In this document: positions 1-11,768 of the stretch, piece after piece
Position numbering within the stretch: the first letter of the stretch is position 1
Layout: the number at the start of each line of letters is the position of its first letter
NCBI RefSeq assembly: GCF_000346465.2
Contig: NC_034012.1
Location: forward strand, 2,939,134 to 3,003,133
Direction: 5' to 3'
Length of the DNA: 64,000 nucleotides
Source of the DNA: Prunus persica
Lineage: Eukaryota; Streptophyta; Magnoliopsida; Rosales; Rosaceae
The notes under the pieces: generated by a model
Told to the model about the DNA's origin: nothing
Seen by the model: only the letters and a program-made list of their open reading frames with translations
The model's database searches: none
Made by a program: the position numbers and the translations under genes

Positions 1-3000
1 GCATATGTTTATGGGCGGGACACTCTGGTGAGGTTGAGTTTGATAGATCTGTCGGCGTTTCTTCTTCTGAGGAAACGTAAGATGTTGCAGTATGAGATTC
101 TAAAGTTGGAGTTTGATGATCCGAACAATCCATGGTAATCTCATGCACTCCATCTGGTCCTTTATTGTTGACAACAGAAGCAAAACGCTCCACTTCCCGT
201 TTGGTTTGACAATCAAGATCGTTTTCAGATTCTGATTCAATGGTGTTAAGTGCATCCATGAAATTGTCTGGTTCACTTTCAATTTCATCAATCTGGTTCC
301 TGCTTGGTTCCAGAATGTTTTCATCATCAAAGAGGACATCCATTTGCTCAACAATTCTAAAGCTACCAGCTCCCCCTTCATTTGCATCCAAGTCATCCTC
401 TGTCAGGAGCATCTCTGTAGTTTCATCTATACAATTCTGTTGACCTTTAGGATCCACTATTTCTACCTTCTCATCCCAGTTAACACCAGATGAACCAGAG
501 GTAACTTGGTCCTGTAATGAACTTCCAGGAGAGTTATCTACAAATCCAGTTTGATCATCAGGCAAAACAGAATTAAGAGCATCATTTTGCACCGATTTAG
601 AAGAAGGCGATTCCTTGGATTCTTGTTCTTCAGCTAGTAGGGAGGAACTTGGATGGGCAGCATACTCAATATATTCTGACTCAGTTTTTGAATCAAAAGA
701 AATGGAATTGTCCCCCAGGTCAGATTTTAATGCCATGTCGGCTGTGGAGGCAGTTGGAGAAGACGAGCTTCGCCCATTTGCAATAGGAGGAATATATTGC
801 ATTCTGCATAGTCAGATATCTTAAGTTTTTTAGTTCCCTTTAGTCAAAACTGGGAGCCATAAGTCACGTATATATTATGCATATGTGCATGTAAGATCTT
901 TCTCTGATGCGGTTGACTGTACCAGAGAATGCCTCTATGTATATGTATGTGTGTGTATTGACATATAGGATACCTGCTGCTGCGATTTGATACTGATGCA
1001 CCACGTAATACATCTCCATTTCGTTGTGATCCTCTTTTCTTCTGTCCATTTCAACATTTTTAATCAGACAACTCCAAGTGACAGAACCGTTGAGGTACTT
1101 AAAAGATTGATAATCCAATAAGATATTGCATAAAAACAGATAGCAGAAAAACAAGCTCTTGTCAAGAAGAAATTGATGTGAGAGTTCATTGTACTTCATG
1201 ATCTTATCAATGAATCTTATATGCCTGCATCTACCTTCCTTAAGAAAACTTTGGAGCCAAATTCATCCACAATATTGCACATGAAGGCACAAAGAAAATT
1301 GGTTCAAGTGAGACATACAGATTTGCTGCTTGGAATGAAGCACTAATGTCTAGGGGCAGGAAAGGGTTGCAGTGGATTAAGTACCGACCTGAAGTTACTA
1401 GGTTGTGACTTTTCACAACCCAAAACCCAACCTAACAAAAGCTGGGTCAGGATGGGTTGGCAATAGGTTGCAACTTGTGCTTAATTGGCATTCTTTGAGT
1501 ACACTATTATATATCCTCTACTGATAATGGTTAACATTAACTCACTGTGTTTCTTCAAAATGTAGGTGCATACCTTGCTTCTTTGACCCTTCCTAGATCT
1601 TCGGACTTGTTCAACATTTGCTTCATCAGGGTTAGCTGATGCTTTTTTGAAAAAGGTTGGATCTGAATATCTCTTTAAACAAGATCCTGGGCCGCCGGTA
1701 TCAAACCTGAATGTTAAAGGAAAAGATTCCATCATTTAACAATTATGCTAGAAAGTAAAACTTCACAACTTGTTAGCCAATTAAGGTAAGAAAAAATATA
1801 AACATGAAAGCCAATTAAGGTAAAGGAAAGATTTAGATTATACTTGTCAAGCAAGTGCAAACGTGGGGGATCCTGACATTCTTCATATGAATCCATAATA
1901 AAACGCGGCAAGTCATTGTAGATGAAATGATTTTTCTCATTTCGAATACGAGGATGCCACTCTAAACCTGCAAAGAAACTGCTTTCTATTAATGATTTGA
2001 TTATCAGGATAATGATGTGGCACCAATGGGATATAGGAGTATATAAAAATTTTATCTCCGCAATCATGAAAGGTTTGTACTATAGTAAGCCCTTCACAAT
2101 TAACAGTCTACAGAATGCTGTTCCATGGTTTTATGAATATATTTAGATTGCCTCTATGGTCAGTAAGTAATGTTCTCCAAGGTTTCCCAGATATTTTTCA
2201 TATAAGATTTTTTTTAATACTTTAATATAAGATTAATTAAATCAACTTTATATGGAAAAGATAACCCGAGTCCTCTCATTTACAAGGCATTGAAGACAAT
2301 AAAAAGAATACTTGCACTAAATGCTATCTTCCTAGACTTTCCTTCAAGGATTATTTTAGGCTTCAATATCTGTTTCTTAAATAGCTCACTAAATTAAACT
2401 GACCAAAGATACAATTTTTACATCATACATTATACATTATATTCCCATCATCAGTATAAACTTTATGAGAACCTGACGCATTTATTAAACAAAATGAAGA
2501 GCAGTTTGCACTAGAGAGAACGAAGTCTGTTGATACGAGTTGTCAATAACTGGCATATGATGTACAGCCATCAAGGTGAGGAACAAAATCCATACCAGAG
2601 GTGTAAGCAAAATGTATGTGGCTTGTTTGAGCAAGTACAGCCTTCTCAAGGGGAGGAAGTGCAGCTTCAATGTGTTGCACACGAACCATCAGTTTTTGGC
2701 TTCTAGAAGCTGTAGTCATCACTTGCTCTTGCAAGCCATGAAAAACTTCCGCTGCAAACCTACATGTTACAGATACTTTCTGAGTTAGTATATAACTTAG
2801 AATATACAAAAAAATTGTTAACCTACATTCGAACCGTTTATGCATTTAAGAATTGTGATAAACCCATAATCACTATGCTTGTTGCGCTCTACATTTCAGA
2901 CTTGATCGCCTATATCAGATATCCAAAATTCACATTTTGGCATTCCACCCTACTTGAGGAGCTTCCACTAGGAACAGGAGACAGGAATCTCCAGCCAACC

Positions 3001-3948
3001 ACAAACTTTCAACTACTTTTATCTTAGGGGGGTTACACTAAGGTTAAAACTTCTTCAGTCAAGTTGTCAATGCTACTTAAACATAAGACATCTCTTCGTA
3101 TAGTGAGATTTTATTGCAGTTTCTTAGTGCCATTTTCATTTGAAAAGAAACTGAAATATCAGTCCACTAATCTAAATGATATAGAACAATTTTGCAGCAT
3201 CCAAGTGGGCCCAAAATGGCCACAATAGTAAAGGTCGTTTGCAACAGGTAATTGAGGCTGATTGACCATTATAAATGCTTACATTATACCAACAACTGAG
3301 TAGCTGCAGCACAAGGCTACCTCATTTTGCTATGATATAAACACCATAATCACAGAAACCTAGAAAGACTTGAGGATCCAGAGCTTTCTCAATAATTAAT
3401 GTCAAAAGCCTTGGGAAAGTGATATTGCATACACCAAATCTCCCTATACCGCTGTGAGGCATCATGAAATAAACAGCACCAAAAGAACACCTATCTTCAA
3501 CTTATAATCACAACGTTTAGTAGAAAAAGAAAAAATGAAATTACCAATAATTTGTCATCTATTTAAGAAATAATGATCATTACGGAAAACCAATTGCCTA
3601 ATCACAGAAATGACCAAATTTTATTCACTTCTACAACAGAACTGCAACCCCAAAAGTAGTAAACAATAAAATGAAGAGTGAATGAGCTGAACCCAGATAG
3701 AGCAATGGACACAAAAATAGAATAGAACGCAAAAGGGTAGTAAGAAATGAACTGCGTGAGTGAAAAGGAGCAAAAAAAGAAAGGGCAACATACTCAGCAA
3801 GATCGCCCAATTGGCGCAAGATCCCAACGAGGCCAGCAACGGCCACCCCATCGAGCACAGCTTTGGGATCTTCTCTGTTCACCTCTTTGTACAGCTGAGG
3901 CTGGCCCAGGCTGAACTCGTTCCTCACCTGAAACCTCACCAGAGGCAT
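1..3948 (-). CDS. SCAR3: SCAR/WAVE family protein, SCAR3-like (partial, 3' end beyond the window)
   Basis: SCAR proteins activate the ARP2/3 complex and so drive branched actin assembly in cell-shape control. Six exons were placed by eye: 3948-3794, 2759-2596, 1967-1844, 1706-1574, 1041-974 and 803 to the window edge. All have GT/AG borders and compatible phases. The joined product opens with [16 protein letters not shown], continues through [18 protein letters not shown] and [20 protein letters not shown], and then [14 protein letters not shown], which is the SCAR homology domain (about residues 1-180). The sixth exon is the long acidic, Ser-rich middle region and contains [13 protein letters not shown], a motif I associate with the SCAR1/3 branch. 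About 482 residues are visible. The proline-rich and WA (actin/ARP-binding) C-terminus must lie to the left of position 1. The start is the first ATG of the conserved N-terminus. No frame breaks were seen. The SCAR family call is strong; the SCAR3 subgroup is less certain. Confidence 0.9.
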
Positions 3949-5682
3949 CTTTCAGTACACTCTGAGCTGATTTTCTCTAGCTTTCTCTCAGCTTCTGAGA
4001 AATTGTTTTCATATCACACAAACAAAGCTTCAAGCTTTAACCTTCAACAACATACAATACAATGAAGAGAATGAAGGAATGAAAATGAATAAATGAAGAG
4101 AATGGAAGAGAGAGAGAGTAGGTGGGGAGATTGGAGCAGCTTAACTGCCGAGAGGGACTGTGCTGTGTGTGTGCGAGTGTTTTTGTGTCGTTTGGATGGG
4201 AAAGAGAAAGGGGACATTGCCAACTCTGCAAGCCATTCTTTGCTACAAGCCTACAATATAGAAATCATTGTGTTTGAAGATGGTCAAATTACCTGGACTG
4301 CCCTTGGGTTTTACTACAATGACTTGCGTGTCCCAGGAGAAGGGACGGTAGAGTAGGGGAACGTGGTGGTCATGACTTCAGAGAGTTTTTGGTGGGTTTT
4401 AAAATTTCTGGGCAAAATTGGAATTTCGAGGTTCTTCAGGTTTTTGTATCTTCTTCAATTTCGACAACAAAATTGTGTGATCGGAGGTTGCCATAGATAT
4501 ATCAAGGACAGTGATATTTCTAAATGTTCATTAAATGGGCGGCAAATTATGATTTTATGATAAGCTATCTGAAAAGCTGTACTATTCCACAAAATAATTA
4601 TGAAATCGACTTGTAATTCAAATAATTATGAGTAATTTCTTGTATACACAAGGTCGCGTATTCAAATCTTTATTTTTCTAATACTGCTTAAATCAAAAAT
4701 AAGTCTTTACGCAAATTATTATTTTTCCCTTTTGTTTATTGCTTGAGATCGACCTAACCCTTTGTCCTTGTTATCCTAGAAAATGAATGGTGCGCTTAAT
4801 AATTGCTTATTAAAGATTTGGACATTGCCTCACCAAGATTCTTGTCCAAATAAAAATATATGAACGTACGCATAACAAACGTTAAAGTCCCCATCTTCTG
4901 TCAGTCAGTGGGGTTGACTCATCTCAACTGAAATTTGGTGTGCAATTGACCTTCAATTAGCAATCCAGAATCTTAGTTAGCTTTCACTTCACCCCAAAAA
5001 TAATAATGCAAATCTGAGATTTTTATTATTAAAAAATCAGTGTTTATTATTACTTTTAAACATTATTCTAGTGTGGAAGTTATGAAACCGAGTCCAAGTA
5101 TAAAACCACGGCACAGCCACCAACGACAGCAGCGGCTTCGTGGCGGGGCTTCCACGTTACCGCCCCGGGCACTACCACCATCGACATTCGCCACTGTTCG
5201 GGTACAAAGCTAGATAGCACGAGCAGCGTGGCAGACCAAGTATATGATTGGGTCCAAACATGCTGCTATTCTCTTAAGGCATATGTATATCTTTGCATAA
5301 CTAAAAACGAAAGAAAGAAAAGCAGGCATATATTATAGTGCATGATTAGAGCCGTTGGTAATCATAATTAATTTCTTATTACAACTTACAAGGATAAGAT
5401 AACGTTGATAATCCAAATACATGATCATATTTCACTACAAATATCATAAAAAATAATAAAAGAATACACGAGGAAGGAAAGGAAGGAGGTGACCCCCCTT
5501 ATTTAATTTCCTCGTACGTGTGTGCAGACCCAAGGCAATAGAGATGAAATTTGAAACTCGATGGTCCTAGTTCATATGGGACCATATAGTTAAGAAGGAC
5601 TTGCCCCCACACCATAAAATAAAGGCACTCTGCATTGAATAGCTTTCAATTTCTGATTTGATCTTCATCACCTAATTAAACT

Positions 5683-5684
<2 letters not shown>

Positions 5685-5732
<48 letters not shown>
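5685..5732. repeat. (CT)n microsatellite
   Basis: An uninterrupted CT dinucleotide tract of about 24 units. It follows sequence resembling a promoter region, but no coding exon is recognisable downstream. Confidence 0.95.
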
Positions 5733-5734
<2 letters not shown>

Positions 5735-6069
5735 AGTGTTTTTAATTTAATTAATTTCTATCAATTTCGGTACCAGCATAGCAAGGTCAAGGTGGTTGTC
5801 CTGGGACAGGCTGGTGCCAATCTAATTTCATTTCAATAACTAAGCTCTTGTCAGCATTCAACATGCATACACTGCAGATTGCAGACTGGTAGTATATATA
5901 TATATATATACATACACACGTGTATTAGCAGTGTAAAGATGCCCTGCTCACATGCATGGCCATACCATACTGATCAAGTTTTTCTTCCAAATTGCACCAG
6001 TTGCAAGCCCAAAGCCTAAAGTTCTTATTGGGCCACTCATACTGATACTACCGAACCTGAACTCAACTC

Positions 6070-6129
6070 GGGTCGGCTCAAAATAGCCCAAAATCATTTG
6101 GGTAGGCCTAAAATAACCCAAAATCATTT
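6070..6129. repeat. Two tandem 30-bp copies
   Basis: Two adjacent units share the core CCCAAAATCATTTGGGT with a few substitutions between them. This is a small local duplication with no coding content. Confidence 0.8.
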
Positions 6130-6338
6130 GGGTCGAGTGGGAAGCAACCAGGCAATGAGGAAATTGGGAGGCCGAACTTAAATATCTAGGGTTTTGACTT
6201 GACTAGAAGATGTGTTCGGAGACAATTGGACAAGGAAATGGGGCCAGTCACGTGTCCATGCTAATGGGAGATTAAAAGCGATGTAATAATTCGTGGCAAA
6301 TGGCAGCAAACGAAACAAAACCTCTATTTTTGAGCAGT

Positions 6339-6362
6339 GTGAGTGAGTGAGTGAGTGAGTGA
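6339..6362. repeat. (GTGA)n microsatellite
   Basis: Six units of the tetranucleotide GTGA. Confidence 0.9.
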
Positions 6363-7196
6363 AGCAGCCAGCATCTACGCTACATAGCTAAGTTGATTTT
6401 TGGTCTTATAAAGCAAGCAAACTGAGATTCAGTGCAATACGCATAAGTTTCCTTTTTCTATTTGAATGACTAAGCACTGCACAATGCCCTTAAAGTGGCC
6501 CTGCTCCTGCCCTCACTATACATCACACAAGTTTTATTATTCTACCGCAAATTTAGAAACAAAAACTAACGAACAAAGTTTTGATTCAACTCAGCGTTAA
6601 ACATATACCACGCAACCGTACTTCAATACCATACTATAATTACTCATACTTTCTTCTCTAAGTAAGTGAGTTGACGAGAGCGAAAGAGAGTACTGTAAAC
6701 TTAGATTCTTGTGTTGGTGGTGGCTATGGAAATTTACAATTTACAGTAGTGGAAAGTGTTGATACTTCTTTAATAAGCAAACACTTGGACCCATTGTCCA
6801 CGTTGGGTGACGGAATAATATACCACAAAAGTTATATACCGGCTGTCCCACACAAGATCTTCTCATTATTTTCTTACTTATAATATAATTATATATATAT
6901 ATATATATGGTCATCCCATCATATTTAGTGTGTGGTCGCATCGCAAGTGTTTTTCCTTGAACTAATTCCAAATTAAAACTTAATCAAACGATGTTAATCA
7001 TATGGATTGGAGCACAAGAAAAGTTTGTCACTTTGATGCTGTTTGGTCATTGATCACAACATATGAGACAAAATTTGTTATGTTTGGTAAAATGTACAAA
7101 AGATGAACCTTTAAATCTTCATCCTCAGAATGAATTACTTTGACCTGAAAAGACTAAAGATAAACCAAATTATTCACAACGGAAAAGAAGGTTGAA

Positions 7197-7198
<2 letters not shown>

Positions 7199-7248
<50 letters not shown>
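7199..7248. repeat. (AT)n microsatellite
   Basis: About 25 uninterrupted AT units. Shorter AT tracts lie at about 5893-5910, 6887-6907 and 9361-9384. Confidence 0.95.
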
Positions 7249-7250
<2 letters not shown>

Positions 7251-10200
7251 ATTCCAAAACTTATGCCTTGTCATTCACCAAACTCTGCGCAGTTGATTGA
7301 ACATTTTTGTCTTTTAGAGATATCAAAATTTTATTGATTCAGAATGGAAAGGGCTTCTTCAATAAAAACAAAATCATGTCATATTAGATATTTTCATAGC
7401 AGATCAACAGCAAGTTCTTTTGGACGTTCAAGGAATCGAGCTATGCTAGCGAGGGACATGTTCTTGCAACACCTGGAAATTACGCAAGGGGATTTTTGAA
7501 TCCGAGATCCTCAAACTTTTCGTATATTTTTCTGATTAATTACAATTTCGAATCTCTGACCACACCAATTAGCGACTAGTATGATAGTACATAAGTTTTT
7601 TCAATTTCGACAATATATATACATATAGAATGAATGATTGTCTGAGTGAGCCCACCAAGCAATACGAGTTATTTAAAATGAATATTTATGTGTGTAAAGC
7701 GCACTGAAGCAAGCATATTTACGGTTTAGGAAAATATTTGGAAGAGCGTGTAACCTGTGAACACGAAATCCCTAAAGATAAAAATAGTAAGTGTTGCATT
7801 GCATGTAGATATGTAAATTGTTGGTTGCCGAGAAAGTTTTGTTTGCCTTTAGTACTCCACCATCTTTGCCCAAAAAGAGCTGAAAGCACCATAAAGGTTT
7901 TGATAATTCATGTCAGACCCGAAAAGAAAAAGTTCATCGAGTATCAAGCAAATATGATATATATCCCCACGCAGGCAGTTTGGTGTTTCAATTGTTTCTA
8001 TTTATTACAGATGCAAAAATAAAACAAGGACGAATATTTATATATTCTTTACTGTTAGGTCAAATTCAATCGGTAGGTAGGTATGTATGTGTCATAAATT
8101 CAATCTATAGGTCGCTTCCAAGAGTGTTCTTGGGTTAAGTTTTCATGTTATTTGTGTGTGTATGTGCGTTTCCACTTATGTCCATTCAAGTAAAAAAGTA
8201 GGAAAAAAGATATTGCATTAAAATTCAAGTAAAACAAGACAACTAGAGCGAATCTATATACTTTTTGTAGGTGAGAACACGATAGTCCGCGTTGGGACAC
8301 ACTTTTAACAACCATCAATATAATGTGTCGGGAGTATTTAAAAAAGGACACTGCTTTCCTCTTTTTTAGAATGAGACATTCTTACTTCATGTAAATCATA
8401 ATTTGACACACATACAACAATAATTCATTAAAAACACACAAAGAAAAATCTCTACATACATGTCAAAATATGATTGACGAAAAAATAAGCATTTCTACTT
8501 CGAAGAAGAAAGGAGGCAAATATTTTCCTTTAAAAAAATTTGACACTCATCATCATCATGACCATGGTGAGACATCTTGTCCAAATATATAATTTGTTTC
8601 TTATTTGAATAGCAAGACGATACTTTGGGTGTAAACTTTTTTTATTAAGTTCATATTGCTGAATGTGACAGTCCACCATATTCTATGCATTATTGACAAA
8701 AATCAAAATCCACCTATATATGCTTATTCCAAAAGGAAAATGAAGAGACTCATAAATTATTATTGGTTAAAACACACTTTTCTTCTTCCATCCGAACAAA
8801 AAATATATAAAACACAAGGGCAGTCTTAATAAGAAGATACACACAGTTTAATAGCAAACAAGTTGTACCAATAAAGCCGGTGCCCAAACTCCAAACAGCA
8901 TTATGATTTATAAGGCATTTAGGAACATAAACTGAGGGCTGGACCCATCTCTCAAAGATGTCTCCAAAATTTACGTCACCCCCTCTTTTCAGTGTTTCGT
9001 ATTCTTTACTCTTGATCTATGCATATCATCATTGTAAAACAATTCTTCTTTTTCTTCCCCATATAATTTCTCTAAGACAACTCATTTTATTTAAGGATCT
9101 TCAACATACGTCTCACAACACGCTTAACATACTGCATTGGACTCTAATAATTAAAAGAAAATAGAAAATTTATAATTCCGTGATGTAAACGGTTCATTGC
9201 TAGCTCACTCGTTTTCCACCCTAATTTTTCTAGGTTAATTTCAAAATTATGGCCACTAGATATTCGTGATTTGTAATATAAAAAACTAAAGCCCTATGAG
9301 TAATTGGTTTGGCCAAAGAGAAAAGTATATGTACTATGTAACTGTAACTACACGGGTTTTATATATATATATATATATATATATGTTATTGACTAATTGA
9401 TGAGTGAAATTTTGGATTCATGCATGTAGTGTAATTCACCGCAACAAAAGCAGAAATCCTTGGATGTACCTCAAGAAGAGGGAGGATTCAGACTCAAACC
9501 ATTTCAAACTGAACCGGTAAATAAATCAAAAAAGTTACCTGATCTTTACAGGTTTACTTTGTTTTGTTTTTTGGTAAATCGACAGATTTACTTTCCGAGC
9601 GTACATGCATGATGATCATGAAAATTTGTCATTTCTCAGACACCTGACCATACAGTAGTGCTTAAATTTGCTACGCAGGATTTAAGGATATCTGTGATAT
9701 TCCCACGGCCTTTTTATGCCCATTCAAGTAAACCTTGAAAAAGGAAGCCAGATAGAGACACCGGCAGCTAACACTGACACTGCCAAGTAAAAGCAAAGAG
9801 AAAAATTACACAAATTTCAAGGTAAAAGAACAGTGTCCCCAATAAAATAAGCATTACGTACGTATATTATTGGTGATTATAGGATAACTTTATTAGTGGG
9901 GTGAATAGATAGATCATGGATCATGTCATGGATCATGGTGGTAATAATTTTTCACAATAATAAACTAGATCTAGCTCTTACTTGTGCTTCTTAAGTGCAT
10001 TTACTGTTGACTAAGGATGGTAAATCCAGTCATATGATATGTCGTGTTCGCATCATGTCATTTCATGTTTCGTGCTGAATCATAATGTTTTGTGTTTTGT
10101 GATGAAGACTAGTAAAATCCTAATTAACCTACCACTATTGTTGTCTTAAATAATATGCATTTTTTCACAATGCATCTATAATACTAATGAATGAGTAAAG

Positions 10201-10423
10201 CTCTTTTCCCTTTTGCACATGTATTTAACCGGGTCCATCCTATGTAATTACAGTGTGAATTCTACATGAAAATATGGCAATCATTGCATGGGTGATGGCA
10301 TAACATATTAGCATTACTAGCAATATTTGTTTTCTACAATTGTTTTGGATGAGTAGTACCCTATGTCACTATAGATTACATTAGCATAAATAAAATATAG
10401 TTAGTGCTAATAGTGTCAAAATC

Positions 10424-10428
<5 letters not shown>

Positions 10429-10473
<45 letters not shown>
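10429..10473. repeat. (GA)n tract upstream of the LSH gene
   Basis: About 22 GA units about 250 bases before the LSH start codon, followed by CT-rich leader-like sequence. GA tracts at this distance are candidate sites for plant GAGA-binding (BPC) factors. That role is inference from composition only. Confidence 0.9.
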
Positions 10474-10475
<2 letters not shown>

Positions 10476-10724
10476 TTGGAGAAGGGGGAGAGAAAAAGAG
10501 GAACATAAAGCACCTTCATATAGGGCCCATGACAAGTCCTCTCAATAGACCTCATCAAGATGTGATTTTCATCTTTTTCTCATTGCACTATAACCTATTC
10601 ATTCTTCCACATCTCTCTTTCTCTCTGTCTTTGCTTCTTTCTTATTTTCCCCCTTGTCATTTCCCCATTTCTTGCCAAAAATACACAGGAATTCCGCCAC
10701 CACCACCACAAATATCATCAAATC

Positions 10725-11288
10725 ATGTCTGCACCTCATCATGATTACAGTCGACGAAAAGATTCCAACTCCATAGAGGGCTCCTCCTCCTCCTCCCGAC
10801 CCAATCAACAACAAGCACCTCAACCTCTTAGCCGATATGAGTCTCAGAAACGCCGAGACTGGAACACTTTTGGCCAGTACTTGAAGAACCAAACACCCCC
10901 AGTCTCTCTCTCTCAATGCAACTGTAACCATGTCCTCGATTTCCTTCGCTACTTGGACCAGTTCGGGAAGACTAAGGTTCACTTACACGGGTGTGTCTTC
11001 TTCGGGCAGCCTGACCCTCCTGCCCCGTGCACGTGCCCGCTTAAGCAGGCATGGGGCAGCCTGGACGCGCTGATCGGCCGCCTCCGTGCGGCGTATGAGG
11101 AGCACGGAGGGTCGCCTGAGACGAACCCTTTTGGGAATGGAGCTATTCGGGTTTACTTACGTGAAGTGAAGGAGTGTCAGGCTAAGGCAAGAGGGATTCC
11201 ATACAAGAAGAAGAAGAAGAAGAGAAACGGTCAGCTTAAGGCAATTAACGACGAGGCTAATAAGGGTTTGAAGCAGATCACTTCTTAA
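10725..11288 (+). CDS. LSH: ALOG-domain (LSH/G1 family) transcriptional regulator
   Basis: A single-exon gene of 187 residues. ALOG proteins are small nuclear DNA-binding regulators of organ boundaries, meristem and inflorescence development. The ALOG domain runs from about residue 37 ([14 protein letters not shown]) to about 160. Visible hallmarks are [18 protein letters not shown], the zinc-ribbon-like Cys/His insert with [18 protein letters not shown], and [18 protein letters not shown] run of lysines followed by RN is the usual nuclear localisation signal. A low-complexity Ser/Gln N-terminus precedes the domain. By resemblance it sits with Arabidopsis LSH7/8/10 rather than LSH3/4; this subgroup is a judgement from memory. 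The start is the first in-frame ATG and leaves the family's usual short variable N-terminus. A CT-rich leader lies upstream. No disruption was seen, and the length is normal for the family. Confidence 0.93.
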   Translation: MSAPHHDYSRRKDSNSIEGSSSSSRPNQQQAPQPLSRYESQKRRDWNTFGQYLKNQTPPVSLSQCNCNHVLDFLRYLDQFGKTKVHLHGCVFFGQPDPPAPCTCPLKQAWGSLDALIGRLRAAYEEHGGSPETNPFGNGAIRVYLREVKECQAKARGIPYKKKKKKRNGQLKAINDEANKGLKQITS

Positions 11289-11758
11289 ATTAGTTCCTTT
11301 GGCTTCTGAAGATATTGATGGTAATTTTTTTTAATTTTCTACCCAATTACTTAAGTACTATACATATGATAGCTCTACTGCTTTGATTAGAAACCTATAA
11401 TTCATGATCAGCTTCATATTAATCAGATTTTAAAAGGAGATAATTAAAATGGGTTTTCAACAATTCTTGAAACTGGAGCTGAACAAACTGAAAGGAAAGT
11501 GGAAGAGGTGTACTACTTTAATTTGAAAATTATATGATCTAACCATCCACTACAATTTAAAACCTGTAGGCCGCGGAGATCTCTCAATTAATCCATCACA
11601 AAACCCTAAACCCACAAAAAACCCTAATTTGCAAAACCGATCGATTTCAAAATCATCTTCAAGCTCTAGCATAATTGACTAGCTAATAGAGTAGTGAGTG
11701 ATAAAAAAAGCTAAATAGTTTTGTAGGTAGGTAATGCTATGGCCCCCCTCTCTCTCTC

Positions 11759-11768
11759 TATAAATATT
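11759..11768 (+). promoter_or_regulatory. TATA-box-like element with a downstream pyrimidine patch
   Basis: TATAAATATT is followed within about 25 bases by long CT-rich tracts (to about 11833), a common layout of plant core promoters. No convincing ORF follows, so if it is real the transcript would be non-coding or very short. Confidence 0.3.

Larger units (their letters stand above)
3949..10428. other. Long non-coding spacer upstream of the SCAR gene and the LSH gene
   Basis: AT-rich sequence with no ORF that looks like a protein family. The first ~150 bases hold the SCAR leader. It also contains a GC-rich patch at about 5108-5230, CT, AT and GTGA microsatellites, a 30-bp tandem duplication near 6070, and diffuse TA-rich DNA. 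Short ORFs of 60-95 codons (for example 4093, 6671, 7738 and 8958 on +) have no codon or motif support. Confidence 0.6.

Noticed and set aside
4093..4356. 87-codon plus-strand ORF near the SCAR start
   Set aside because: It overlaps the SCAR leader/promoter in the opposite direction and has no motif or codon-use support.
3949..10724. tRNA, rRNA or conserved miRNA genes in the long spacers
   Set aside because: No A/B-box or T-loop pattern and none of the common conserved plant miRNA sequences were seen by eye; a tRNAscan or Infernal run would be needed to exclude them.
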